Made by a program: the position numbers and the translations under genes. The notes below the pieces were generated by a model. It was given only the letters and a program-made list of their open reading frames with translations, had not been told where the DNA came from and ran no database searches. From Clostridiales bacterium (GTDB taxonomy: Bacteria > Bacillota > Clostridia > Christensenellales > Borkfalkiaceae), in the NCBI GenBank assembly GCA_022508285.1, contig JAFLVN010000001.1, positions 62,001 through 126,000 of the forward strand: a stretch of 64,000 bases of DNA, in the 5' to 3' direction. Below, piece after piece: positions 8,035 through 15,417 of the stretch; the first letter of the stretch is position 1, and each line of letters opens with the position of its first letter.

Positions 8035-9345
8035 ATGGATTTATCCCCCAAACAAATTGTTCACGAATTAAACAGACATATAATCGGTCAGGACGAGGCT
8101 AAAAAGGCGGTGGCAATAGCCCTCAGAAACCGCTATCGCCGCAGTCAGCTCTCGCCCGAGCTTCAAGACGAAATCACGCCAAAAAATATTATAATGAAAG
8201 GTCCCACGGGCGTAGGTAAAACGGAAATCGCCCGCCGCCTTGCCCGCCTCGTAAAAGCGCCCTTCCTCAAGGTAGAGGCAACAAAGTACACCGAGGTCGG
8301 CTACGTCGGTCGTGACGTCGAGTCAATGGTGCGTGACCTCGCTGAGTGCGCAATCCGCCTTGTAAAGGAGGAAAAAACGCAGGAGGTCAGCTACAAGGCT
8401 ACAGCCGTCGCCGAGCGCAAAATCGCAAAGGTGCTCGTTGAAACGAAAAAGGATGAGCGTGGCGAGACGGCAAAGGAAGTTTTCGAGCAGCAGATTGTGG
8501 AGGGCATACACTCGGGCAAGTACGACAACACGATAATCGAAATCGAAGTTGCCGATATGCCCAAGCCTTTGGAGCTCTCCCCCGGCAGCGGTGCGGCAAT
8601 CGACCTGGGTTCGGTTTTCGGCGGACTCATGCCCAAAAAGACCAAAAAGCGCAAGATATCCGTTAAAGAAGCCAAAAATCTCTTAATTGCCGAGGAAGCC
8701 GATAAACTCATCGACAACGACGCTGTAAACGCCGAGGCAATACGCCGTGCAGAGAACGACGGCATAATATTCATTGACGAAATAGATAAAATCGCCGGCA
8801 AGGGCAACCACGGCGCAGACGTCTCGAGAGAGGGCGTTCAGCGCGACATTCTTCCCATTGTCGAGGGCTGCACGGTAATGACAAAGTACGGTCCGGTTAA
8901 AACCGACTACATTCTGTTCATTGCGGCGGGCGCATTCCACGTATCGAAGGTGGAAGACTTAATCCCCGAGCTTCAGGGCAGATTCCCCATACAGGTGGAG
9001 TTAAAGAGCCTTACCAAGCAGGATTTTATCAGCATTTTAACCCAGCCCGAAACGTCAATCACAAGGCAGTACGCAGCTCTCCTTTCGGTGGATAATATCG
9101 ACTTAAAATTCACTTCGGACGCAATAGAAAAGATTGCCGAAATTTCCGAGGATATAAACAACACGTCCGAGGATATCGGCGCAAGGCGTTTGCACACGGT
9201 CATGGAATATCTTCTTGAAGATATCTCTTACAACGCCGGCGGCAACGACTATCCCGTAATCCCAGTCGAAGTCAACGCAAAGTACGTTGAAGAACACCTC
9301 GCAAATATAGTTAAAAATCGCGACCTTAAAAAGTACGTTTTATAA
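8035..9345 (+). CDS. hslU: ATP-dependent protease ATPase subunit HslU (ClpY)
   Basis: AAA+ unfoldase that feeds proteins into HslV. N-terminal LSPKQIVHELNRHIIGQDEAKKAVAIALRNRYRR, Walker A GPTGVGKTEIARRLA, the pore-loop region TEVGYVGRDVESMVRDL, the intermediate domain (roughly residues 110-230), Walker B IIFIDEIDKIA, sensor region ELQGRFPIQVELKSL and the C-terminal DIGARRLHTVMEYLLEDISY followed by KYVL. The last residues (RDLKKYVL) match the tail that docks into HslV. At 436 residues it is normal. AAAGGAG supports the start. Confidence 0.98.
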   Translation: MDLSPKQIVHELNRHIIGQDEAKKAVAIALRNRYRRSQLSPELQDEITPKNIIMKGPTGVGKTEIARRLARLVKAPFLKVEATKYTEVGYVGRDVESMVRDLAECAIRLVKEEKTQEVSYKATAVAERKIAKVLVETKKDERGETAKEVFEQQIVEGIHSGKYDNTIIEIEVADMPKPLELSPGSGAAIDLGSVFGGLMPKKTKKRKISVKEAKNLLIAEEADKLIDNDAVNAEAIRRAENDGIIFIDEIDKIAGKGNHGADVSREGVQRDILPIVEGCTVMTKYGPVKTDYILFIAAGAFHVSKVEDLIPELQGRFPIQVELKSLTKQDFISILTQPETSITRQYAALLSVDNIDLKFTSDAIEKIAEISEDINNTSEDIGARRLHTVMEYLLEDISYNAGGNDYPVIPVEVNAKYVEEHLANIVKNRDLKKYVL

Positions 9346-9355
9346 AGGATTTTTT

Positions 9356-10615
9356 ATGATTAACATTCCGAAGGGTACGAAGGACGTTTTGCCGTCCCAA
9401 AGCTATAAGTGGCAATATATCGAGCAAACCGCAAAAGAGGTTGCGCGCGTGTTTAATATAAAGGAAATACGCACGCCCGTTTTCGAGCATACCGAGCTCT
9501 TCCGCCGCGGAGTGGGCGAAACCACCGACGTCGTCGGCAAGGAAATGTACACCTTCGAGGACAAGGGCGGCCGCTCGATAACCTTAAAGCCCGAAGGCAC
9601 TGCAGGTGCGGTAAGACTGTTTGTTGAAAACGGTCTGTCATCTACTCCCATGCCCGTAAAAACCTGGTATATGACCCCTGCTTTCCGCTACGAGCGCCCT
9701 CAGGCAGGCAGGCTCAGGGAATTTCACCAGTTCGGCATAGAGGTGTTCGGCTCTAAGTCTGCCGAAACGGATGCGGAAGTAATTTTCGCCGCATCGTCAT
9801 TCCTTGATAAACTCGGTATCAAAAAAGTGAAGCTCGAAATAAATTCAATCGGCTGCAAGAGCTGCCGTGCCGACTACAACAGGGCGTTAAAGGAATATTT
9901 TAAGTCCCGCCTTTCCGAAATGTGCGAAACCTGCCGCACCCGCTTCGATACCAATCCTTTGCGTATGCTCGACTGCAAAGAGGAAAGGTGCAAGGAAATC
10001 GGCGTAAACGCCCCCGAGATTTTAGACTATCTCTGCGACGACTGCAAAACCCACTTCGAAAAGGTCAAGAGCATGCTTAAAGAGCAGGGCGTGGAGTATA
10101 CGGTTAATCCCCGCATAGTGCGTGGACTCGACTACTATTCCCGCACGGTGTTCGAGTTTGTGTCAAACGAGATAGGCGCACAGGGCACTGTCTGCGGCGG
10201 TGGCAGGTACGACGGCCTGGTTGCCGAGCTCGGCGGTCCCGAAACCCCCGCAATAGGCTTTGCGGCCGGAATAGAGCGGCTTATGTTGCTTATGGATAAC
10301 ACGGGAGTTGAGTACCCCCAAGAACCAAAGCCCGTAATTTATATTGCCGGAATGGACGAAAAATCCCGTGCCGAAGCCTTCAAAATTGCGCAGGCATTAC
10401 GAAACTCCGGCATTTCCGCAGAAATCGACCACATGGAGCGTTCGGTCAAGGCACAGCTCAAATATGCGGACAAGTTGGGAGCAAGGTTCGTTGCCGTAAT
10501 CGGCGAAAGCGAGCTACAGTCGGGCGAAGTCAATATAAAAAATATGTCGGACGGTTCTTCGGAGGCGGTTAAAATAAGCGACATATACTCATACTTAAAG
10601 CAAAAGGAGAACTGA
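9356..10615 (+). CDS. hisS: Histidyl-tRNA synthetase
   Basis: Class II synthetase charging tRNA-His. Starts INIPKGTKDVLP, with motif 1 around EIRTPVFEHTELF, motif 2 TPAFRYERPQAGRLREFHQFG, the histidine loop VRGLDYYSRTVFEF, and motif 3-like GTVCGGGRYDGLVAELGG with AIGFAAGIERL. A C-terminal anticodon-binding domain follows (about residues 325-415). At 419 residues it has standard length. It lies 10 bp after hslU and 1 bp before trxA, so it is transcribed in the hslVU operon. aspS, the frequent partner of hisS, is not present. Confidence 0.97.
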   Translation: MINIPKGTKDVLPSQSYKWQYIEQTAKEVARVFNIKEIRTPVFEHTELFRRGVGETTDVVGKEMYTFEDKGGRSITLKPEGTAGAVRLFVENGLSSTPMPVKTWYMTPAFRYERPQAGRLREFHQFGIEVFGSKSAETDAEVIFAASSFLDKLGIKKVKLEINSIGCKSCRADYNRALKEYFKSRLSEMCETCRTRFDTNPLRMLDCKEERCKEIGVNAPEILDYLCDDCKTHFEKVKSMLKEQGVEYTVNPRIVRGLDYYSRTVFEFVSNEIGAQGTVCGGGRYDGLVAELGGPETPAIGFAAGIERLMLLMDNTGVEYPQEPKPVIYIAGMDEKSRAEAFKIAQALRNSGISAEIDHMERSVKAQLKYADKLGARFVAVIGESELQSGEVNIKNMSDGSSEAVKISDIYSYLKQKEN

Positions 10616-10616
10616 A

Positions 10617-10928
10617 ATGACAGAATTGAACACCGAAAAATTCGACGAGTTTATAAAGGGTGAAAAGCCCGTTGTTTGCGACTTCTTCGCAACCTGGTGC
10701 GGTCCCTGCAAAATGCTTGCGCCCGTAATGGAAAAAATGGAAGAGGAGTTCGGCGACAAAGCCGAGTTTATAAAAGTTGATATCGACGAAAATATGGAGC
10801 TTTCCGCCCGCTACGGCATAATGAGCATTCCCCTTGTAGCCGTATTCAAAAAGGGCGAAATGAGCGCAAAGTCTTTGGGATATGTGTCAAAGAGCGAAAT
10901 GTCGGAATTTTTAAATAAAAGTCTTTAA
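10617..10928 (+). CDS. trxA: Thioredoxin
   Basis: Small disulfide reductase of the cytoplasm. The 103-residue protein has the thioredoxin fold with the WCGPCKM active site (CGPC), the buried VDIDEN strand and the cis-proline segment SIPLVAVFKKGE. AAGGAG overlaps the end of hisS and sets the ATG one base after the hisS stop, so it is co-translated with hisS. It is the last gene of the operon and is followed by a strong hairpin terminator. Confidence 0.96.
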   Translation: MTELNTEKFDEFIKGEKPVVCDFFATWCGPCKMLAPVMEKMEEEFGDKAEFIKVDIDENMELSARYGIMSIPLVAVFKKGEMSAKSLGYVSKSEMSEFLNKSL

Positions 10929-10968
10929 TTAAAAACGAAAATAAAATACATGGTTAATCAGAACGTTT

Positions 10969-11006
10969 ACGGCGGCGAAACATTATGTTTCGCCGCCGCT
11001 TTTTTC
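10969..11006. terminator. Bidirectional terminator between trxA and the Xre gene
   Basis: GGCGGCGAAAC and GTTTCGCCGCC form an 11-bp stem with a 5-nt loop, followed by GCTTTTTTC on the + strand. The convergent gene on the minus strand ends at the same place, so the hairpin probably serves both. Confidence 0.88.
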
Positions 11007-11299
11007 TATTTATTATAAATATGGTTATACAGTTCGCTGACCCGCCTTGCAAATTCCAAATCCCTTGCCACATCTTCGGGACTTTTTTTAATTTCAAGCA
11101 GTTCATCGCAACTCACACCGAAAATCTCCGCAATACGCTTTAACTGAAACAAATCAGGCTGTTGCACGTCACGCTCAATCTTGCTGTAATTTGACTGATT
11201 CATTGGAATAAGCGCAGCAACCTGGCTTTGCGACATATCCCTGTCCTCACGCAAATCTTTTATTTTGTTCCCGAATGACTTTTTAAAATAGTTAATCAT
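11006..11299 (-). CDS. Xre/Cro-type helix-turn-helix regulator (module 1)
   Basis: A 97-residue DNA-binding protein. The HTH_3 domain covers about residues 10-65: GNKIKDLREDRDMSQSQVAALIPMNQSNYSKIERDVQQPDLFQLKRIAEIF in family terms, with helix 2 MSQSQVAALI and recognition helix NQSNYSKIE. A short helical tail follows. The ORF track begins at a TTG (11317) inside operator sequence. I prefer ATG 11299 because TAAAAT (-10-like) ends 7 bases before it and no Shine-Dalgarno site is present, suggesting a leaderless mRNA. It faces a lipoprotein gene across a 103-bp region holding three TTAGTTAA boxes, so it is probably an autoregulator and the repressor of that gene. Confidence 0.85.
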   Translation of the reverse strand: MINYFKKSFGNKIKDLREDRDMSQSQVAALIPMNQSNYSKIERDVQQPDLFQLKRIAEIFGVSCDELLEIKKSPEDVARDLEFARRVSELYNHIYNK

Positions 11300-11315
11300 A
11301 GCTAACATTTTAGCC

Positions 11316-11383
11316 AAAATTAACTAAAAATACTTGACATTTAGTTAATTTTAACCTAATATATATTCACTATTTAACTAAAG
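11316..11383 (+). promoter_or_regulatory. Lipoprotein promoter with three operator-like boxes (module 1)
   Basis: A perfect promoter: TTGACA at 11334-11339, 17 bp, TAATAT at 11357-11362. The sequence TTAGTTAA or its complement TTAACTAA occurs three times, before the -35, inside the spacer and after the -10 near the predicted start. This is the expected layout for repression by the divergent Xre protein. Confidence 0.75.
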
Positions 11384-11401
11384 ATTCAGGAGGTAAACAA
11401 A

Positions 11402-12433
11402 ATGAAAATCAAAAAAGCACTTATGGCGCTTGCATTGAGCGCAACAATGACGCTCGGCGTTGTGGGCTTTGCTGCCTGTAGTTCGGGTGAGAACGGTAAC
11501 GACGGTAAATCGGCTTATGAAATTGCAGTGGAACACGGCTTTGAGGGCACCGAGGCAGAGTGGCTGGAAAGCTTAAAGGGCGCCGACGGCAAGAATGGCG
11601 TTGACGGTATCAACGGAACAAACGGCACAAATGGAACCAACGGAGAAAACGGTACCAACGGCAACGGCTGGCACTACGGCTACGGTGAGCCCGCCGAAGA
11701 AGTAGGCATGGTTGGTGATTTGTACCTTAACCTTGAAAACGGCGACGTATGGACAAAGGAAGAAGACGGCTGGACTGTGAGCGAACTCAACATCGTAACG
11801 GGCGAAAGAGATAATTCAGTTAAAAACTTCGGCGAAGTAACAATTTCGGCAGGCGGTACATACGACTTGGACCTTACCGACGTTGAACCGGGTGCATACT
11901 ATCTTGTGGCAACCACTTCCGAAACCCCTGCAAGCGGCGTTTTAACTGCTAAGACCGATGGAAATAACTATGATATGTATACATTTATCAATGGTGAATA
12001 TAAAAGCGTTGTAATCGTAAAAGAAGGAACTACAACAAAAACAACTCTTTCAAATGCTTCCGAGGCAGACTTAACTGTAAGCGTAAAGCTTGTTGAATAC
12101 GTTGCGCCTGTTATAGTTGCAGGAAAAGATATAGATGTCCCTGCAATGGCTTTAAATAAAGAGGTCCCCATAACCATTGATTCATCTTTAGCAGGCAAAA
12201 AAGTAAAAATATATGTAAAAAATTGGGTTAACCCTATTTCTAAAAGACCTGGTATCCTTGACAATACGGATAAACATAACACATTGTTGGCTTTTGCTAC
12301 TGCGGATAAAGTAGAAGATGGTGTTTATGCAAAGGAATATGAAATTCCCGCAGATTTAACAGAAATATGTTTCAGAGATACCGGTACAAGTAAGAGTAGT
12401 AATATAACAGTTTATTTTGAAATAGTAGAATAA
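11402..12433 (+). CDS. Secreted lipoprotein with collagen-like stalk and shared C-terminal domain (module 1)
   Basis: Function unknown. Signal peptide MKIKKALMALALSATMTLGVVGFAAC with a lipobox Cys near residue 26, so it is predicted to be anchored on the outer face of the membrane. Next comes a motif common in Firmicutes surface proteins (SAYEIAVEHGFEGTEAEWLESLKG), a Gly-X-Y stretch (GADGKNGVDGINGTNG and on) of about ten triplets, then WHYGYGEP and a C-terminal domain of about 200 residues. That domain aligns by eye with the lipoprotein at 39612: ISAGGTYDLDLTDVEPGAYYL against ISANSTQDIAIDLEVGIYEL, and YDMY in both. The last 470 bp are clearly more AT-rich than the first part, suggesting a mosaic origin. 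Start set by AGGAGG. Confidence 0.85.
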   Translation: MKIKKALMALALSATMTLGVVGFAACSSGENGNDGKSAYEIAVEHGFEGTEAEWLESLKGADGKNGVDGINGTNGTNGTNGENGTNGNGWHYGYGEPAEEVGMVGDLYLNLENGDVWTKEEDGWTVSELNIVTGERDNSVKNFGEVTISAGGTYDLDLTDVEPGAYYLVATTSETPASGVLTAKTDGNNYDMYTFINGEYKSVVIVKEGTTTKTTLSNASEADLTVSVKLVEYVAPVIVAGKDIDVPAMALNKEVPITIDSSLAGKKVKIYVKNWVNPISKRPGILDNTDKHNTLLAFATADKVEDGVYAKEYEIPADLTEICFRDTGTSKSSNITVYFEIVE

Positions 12434-12480
12434 TTAAAATACACTTAAATTATAACCGACACGGTTATAACTTCTCCTAA

Positions 12481-12524
12481 AAATTACGGCGGGGCAAAAT
12501 ATTTTGCCCCGCCGTAATTTTTTA
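12481..12524 (+). terminator. Intrinsic terminator of the module 1 lipoprotein
   Basis: A perfect 20-bp inverted repeat (AAATTACGGCGGGGCAAAAT and its complement) with no spacer, followed by TTTT. Confidence 0.9.
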
Positions 12525-12534
12525 TTTCTACCGC

Positions 12535-12563
12535 TTGAAAATTGTAATTATATATGATACAAT
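12535..12563 (+). promoter_or_regulatory. glyA promoter
   Basis: TTGAAA at 12535-12540, 17 bp, TACAAT at 12558-12563. It leaves a leader of about 37 nt before glyA. Confidence 0.7.
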
Positions 12564-12606
12564 TAAAATACCATAATATGGGTATAACAAATATTGGGAG
12601 ATAACC

Positions 12607-13857
12607 ATGATAGACATTTCTTTAATCGAAAAAACAGACCCCGAAATTGCCGAGGCAATGAAGCTTGAACTTAACCGTCAGCAGAACAATATCGAGCTCA
12701 TCGCAAGCGAAAACTTCGTTTCGCCCGCAGTGCTTGCCGCAGCAGGCTCGCACCTTACCAATAAGTATGCCGAAGGCTATCCCGAGCACCGCTATTACGG
12801 CGGCTGCCAGTTCGTGGATATTGCCGAGGATTTGGCGAGAAACCGCTTGAAGGAGATTTTCGGCTGCGAATACTGCAACGTACAGCCTCACTCGGGTGCA
12901 AGCGCAAACCTTGCGGTGCTTTTTGCAACCTGCCAGCCAGGCGACACCGTAATGGGTATGAACCTTGCCCACGGCGGTCACTTATCGCACGGCTCGCCCG
13001 TAAATATTTCGGGTAAATACTTCAATATCGTGCCCTACGGCGTAAAAGAGGGCGAAGAAGTTATCGACTACGACGAAATGGAAAAAATCGCCTTGGAGTG
13101 CAAGCCTAAACTTGTAATTTGCGGCGCAAGCGCATATCCCAGAGTTCTCGATTTCAAGCGTATGCGCGAAATCTGCGACAAGGTAGGCGCACTCATGATG
13201 GTAGATATCGCCCACATAGCAGGTCTTGTTGCGGCAGGACTTCACCCCTCGCCCGTACCCTATGCAGACTTTGTAACTACGACCACCCACAAAACTCTGC
13301 GCGGACCCCGTGGCGGCGCAATCATGTGCAAGGAAGAGTGGGGCAAGGCTATCGACAAGGCTGTGTTCCCCGGCTTGCAGGGCGGTCCTTTAATGCACAT
13401 TATTGCGGCAAAGGCAGTTGCTTTCAAAGAGGCGCTGACCCCCGAATTTAAAGAATATCAAAAGCAGATTGTCAAAAACGCCGCAGCCATGGCAGACGAG
13501 TTCAAAAAGCTCGGCGTTAAAATGGTTTCGGGCGGCACGGACAATCACTTAATCCTTTTAAACCTCACCGACAAGGGCATAACCGGCAAGGAGCTTGAAA
13601 AGCTTTTGGACGAGGTGCATATCACCGTCAATAAAAACGCAATCCCCTTCGACCCTCAAAAGCCCTTCGTAACCTCGGGTATCCGTGTCGGCACCCCTGC
13701 AATGACTTCCCGTGGCATGAAAGAGCCCGAAGCACGCAAAATAGCTCAGCTCATCGCAAAGGTTATCGACGAGAAGGAAGCGGCATTCGACTATGTCAAC
13801 AAAGAAGTTGCGGCTCTTTGCAAAAAATTCCCGCTCTATGCTAAATGTGTTAAATAA
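12607..13857 (+). CDS. glyA: Serine hydroxymethyltransferase
   Basis: PLP enzyme interconverting serine and glycine while loading tetrahydrofolate with a one-carbon unit. Characteristic blocks: [47 protein letters not shown], the HLSHGSPVN substrate region, [17 protein letters not shown], the PLP lysine in [13 protein letters not shown], and the C-terminal [16 protein letters not shown]. At 416 residues it is full length. TTGGGAG precedes the ATG. It has its own promoter and terminator, so it is a single-gene unit between the lipoprotein and degV. Confidence 0.98.
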   Translation: MIDISLIEKTDPEIAEAMKLELNRQQNNIELIASENFVSPAVLAAAGSHLTNKYAEGYPEHRYYGGCQFVDIAEDLARNRLKEIFGCEYCNVQPHSGASANLAVLFATCQPGDTVMGMNLAHGGHLSHGSPVNISGKYFNIVPYGVKEGEEVIDYDEMEKIALECKPKLVICGASAYPRVLDFKRMREICDKVGALMMVDIAHIAGLVAAGLHPSPVPYADFVTTTTHKTLRGPRGGAIMCKEEWGKAIDKAVFPGLQGGPLMHIIAAKAVAFKEALTPEFKEYQKQIVKNAAAMADEFKKLGVKMVSGGTDNHLILLNLTDKGITGKELEKLLDEVHITVNKNAIPFDPQKPFVTSGIRVGTPAMTSRGMKEPEARKIAQLIAKVIDEKEAAFDYVNKEVAALCKKFPLYAKCVK

Positions 13858-13873
13858 ATAACCGACAAAATAG

Positions 13874-13908
13874 GCGGCGGCGCAATACTTGCGCCGCCGC
13901 TCTTGGTT
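13874..13908 (+). terminator. Intrinsic terminator of glyA
   Basis: GCGGCGGCGCAA and TTGCGCCGCCGC form a 12-bp stem with a 3-nt loop, followed by a weak T tract (TCTTGGTTT). Confidence 0.8.
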
Positions 13909-13940
13909 TACAGATTTTTTCTGTAATTTAGAATTTTTTC

Positions 13941-13969
13941 TTGAAATCGGCGTTTTGGGGTGCTATAAT
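13941..13969 (+). promoter_or_regulatory. degV promoter
   Basis: TTGAAA at 13941-13946, 17 bp, TATAAT at 13964-13969. Transcription from here begins after the ORF-track start of degV, which excludes that start. Confidence 0.75.
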
Positions 13970-13997
13970 GTTTATAAATAATAAGTTGGGTGGCGTT

Positions 13998-14843
13998 ATG
14001 AAAATCAAGATTACTGCCGATTCTACTTGCGATTTAAGCCCCGAGCTGGTTAAAAAATATAATCTCGGTATATTCCCTCTGCACGTAATTTTGGGGGACA
14101 AGACCTACAGCGACGGCGTCGATATTACCCCTAAGGACATTTTTGATTACGTAAGCAAAACGGACATGCTTCCCAAAACCGCCGCACACTCGTCGGAGGA
14201 ATACGAGGAGTTCTTTAAAAGGGAGTTAGAGGGCTACGACGCTCTCATTCACTTTAACATTTCGTCAAAGGCTTCGGCTTCGTACGATAATGCTACGCTC
14301 GCTTCAAAAAAATTCGACGGCAAGGTATATGCGGTGGATTCTCTTGCCCTTTCCACGGGGCAAGGTTTGCTCGTGTTAAAGGCGTGCGACCTTGTAGCTT
14401 CAGGTAAAACTTTCGACGAGATTGTAAAGACAGTCGAGGGGCTCCGCCCCAAACTCAATACCTCGTTCGTACCCGACGTACTTGACTATCTGCACAAGGG
14501 CGGCAGGTGCTCGCTTGCAGCGCTTATCGGCGCAAAGGTTTTAAAGTTACACCCCCTGATATCCATGAAGGAAGGGCAGATGTACGCAAAAAAGAAGTAC
14601 ATGGGCGGGCTTGAAGCATGCCTTAAAAAATATATCAAGGATCTTGCCGAAGAGTACCGCTGTTACGATAAAACCCGCTGTTTTATAACGCACTCAAGCT
14701 GTGAGAGAGAAGTGGTTGAAAAGGCACGTGCGCAGGTTAAGGAAATTTTTGACTTCAAAGAGATTTTAGAAACGACCGCCGGCTCGGTGGTAACTTCCCA
14801 CTGCGGCAAAAACACTCTCGGAGTTTTATTTATAGCCGAATAA
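13998..14843 (+). CDS. DegV family fatty-acid-binding protein
   Basis: DegV (FakB-type) proteins bind a fatty acid and present it to the kinase FakA. The 281-residue product starts MKIKITADSTCDLSPEL; the promoter position rules out the longer ORF. Family landmarks are SDGVDITPKDIF, HSSEEYEEFF, FNISSKASASYDNA (head-group region), STGQGLLV, FVPDVLDYLHKGGRCS, and the C-terminal HCGKNTLGVLFI. A fakA-like gene is present at 35779, so the pair could work together on exogenous fatty acids, although they are not adjacent. The specific lipid cannot be told from sequence. Confidence 0.92.
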   Translation: MKIKITADSTCDLSPELVKKYNLGIFPLHVILGDKTYSDGVDITPKDIFDYVSKTDMLPKTAAHSSEEYEEFFKRELEGYDALIHFNISSKASASYDNATLASKKFDGKVYAVDSLALSTGQGLLVLKACDLVASGKTFDEIVKTVEGLRPKLNTSFVPDVLDYLHKGGRCSLAALIGAKVLKLHPLISMKEGQMYAKKKYMGGLEACLKKYIKDLAEEYRCYDKTRCFITHSSCEREVVEKARAQVKEIFDFKEILETTAGSVVTSHCGKNTLGVLFIAE

Positions 14844-14851
14844 AAAATTTC

Positions 14852-14890
14852 GCTCAAAGCGTTGACACGTCAAGCTTTGAGTAATATAAT
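14852..14890 (+). promoter_or_regulatory. Promoter with palindrome directly before repeat E1
   Basis: TTGACA at 14862-14867, 17 bp, TATAAT at 14885-14890. The -35 box lies inside the inverted repeat CTCAAAGC/GCTTTGAG. Repeat E1 begins one base after the -10 box, so any transcript would start inside the repeat and continue toward the FMN riboswitch. Confidence 0.65.
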
Positions 14891-14891
14891 A

Positions 14892-15170
14892 TAGCCACAC
14901 GAGAATCGAACAGCACAAGGTTTTGGGGCGTTAAATGTCTTGATACGGCAGAACCCTCACTTGAAGTACGTCCTGTACGTCTGCGTTCGATTTCTTTGTC
15001 TCAATCCATTTTCCACTCCCAAAACTGCGAAGCATCTAAAAGTGCGCATTTTTTGGAGGTTTCAAGCGGAGAGAGCGCAGGCGTACTCGGCGGTACGACA
15101 AACGAACGGAGCGCAGAAAGAACAAAAAAGGCGCCTTTTAGACTTATGTTGTTCGATTCTCGTGTGGCTA
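14892..15170. repeat. 280-bp structured repeat E1 (MITE-like, CGTAC-core family, reversed)
   Basis: The ends are a perfect 21-bp inverted repeat beginning TAGCCACACGAGAATC. On the minus strand the body carries GCTTCGCAGTTTTGGG and TGCGCTCCG ... CGTAC-cgccga-GTACG, both shared with other copies. E2 at 46962 has the same length, the same outer TAGCCACAC, but a different inner stem. A TA at each end would fit a TA target duplication. The ORFs of 94 and 114 residues in this stretch are not coding-like. Confidence 0.8.
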
Positions 15171-15186
15171 ACTACAATTCAAGGTT

Positions 15187-15304
15187 TTTCTTTGGGGCGG
15201 GGTGCAATTCCCCACCGGCAGTAAAGTCTGCGAAGCGCCGCAAGTTGCGGTGCCCGAACGGGTGCAATTCCCGTACCGACGGTATAGTCCGGATAGGAAA
15301 AGAA
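15187..15304 (+). ncRNA. FMN riboswitch (RFN element)
   Basis: The conserved RFN segments are present in order: GGGGCGGGGTGCAATTCCCC ACCGGC, AGTCTGCGAAG, then GGGTGCAATTCCCGTACCGACGGTATAGTCCGGATAG. It precedes a ribU-like transporter and is followed by a terminator hairpin, so FMN binding is expected to end transcription early. A second possible promoter, TTGTTC (15149), 18 bp, TACAAT (15173-15178), takes its -35 box from the right arm of repeat E1. Confidence 0.96.
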
Positions 15305-15347
15305 AAATGCACACATATATTGAATTTTGTGCTATTTTGATTTATTT

Positions 15348-15372
15348 CCGCCCCCAAAGGGCGGATTTTTTT
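15348..15372 (+). terminator. Riboswitch-controlled terminator
   Basis: CCGCCC and GGGCGG pair around CCAAA and are followed by ATTTTTTT. It lies between the FMN aptamer and ribU, the expected position of the expression platform. Confidence 0.9.
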
Positions 15373-15417
15373 ATACAAAGAACGACTTTGAAAAATAAAT
15401 TTTTAAGGAGTTTTTGT

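Noticed and set aside
14892-15170. E1 as a classic MITE with conserved terminal repeats
   Set aside because: Only 9 bp of the ends are shared with E2 while the inner stem differs but pairs; ordinary MITE copies would share the whole terminal repeat. Kept as structured repeat with MITE-like ends.
14892-15170. E1/E2 as 6S RNA or tmRNA
   Set aside because: End pairing and a promoter directly upstream suggested it, but no 6S bubble, no tag ORF and no tRNA-like ends are seen.
14940-15340. Plus-strand ORFs of 94 and 114 residues
   Set aside because: They lie inside repeat E1 and the FMN riboswitch, have no ribosome site and no protein-like pattern.
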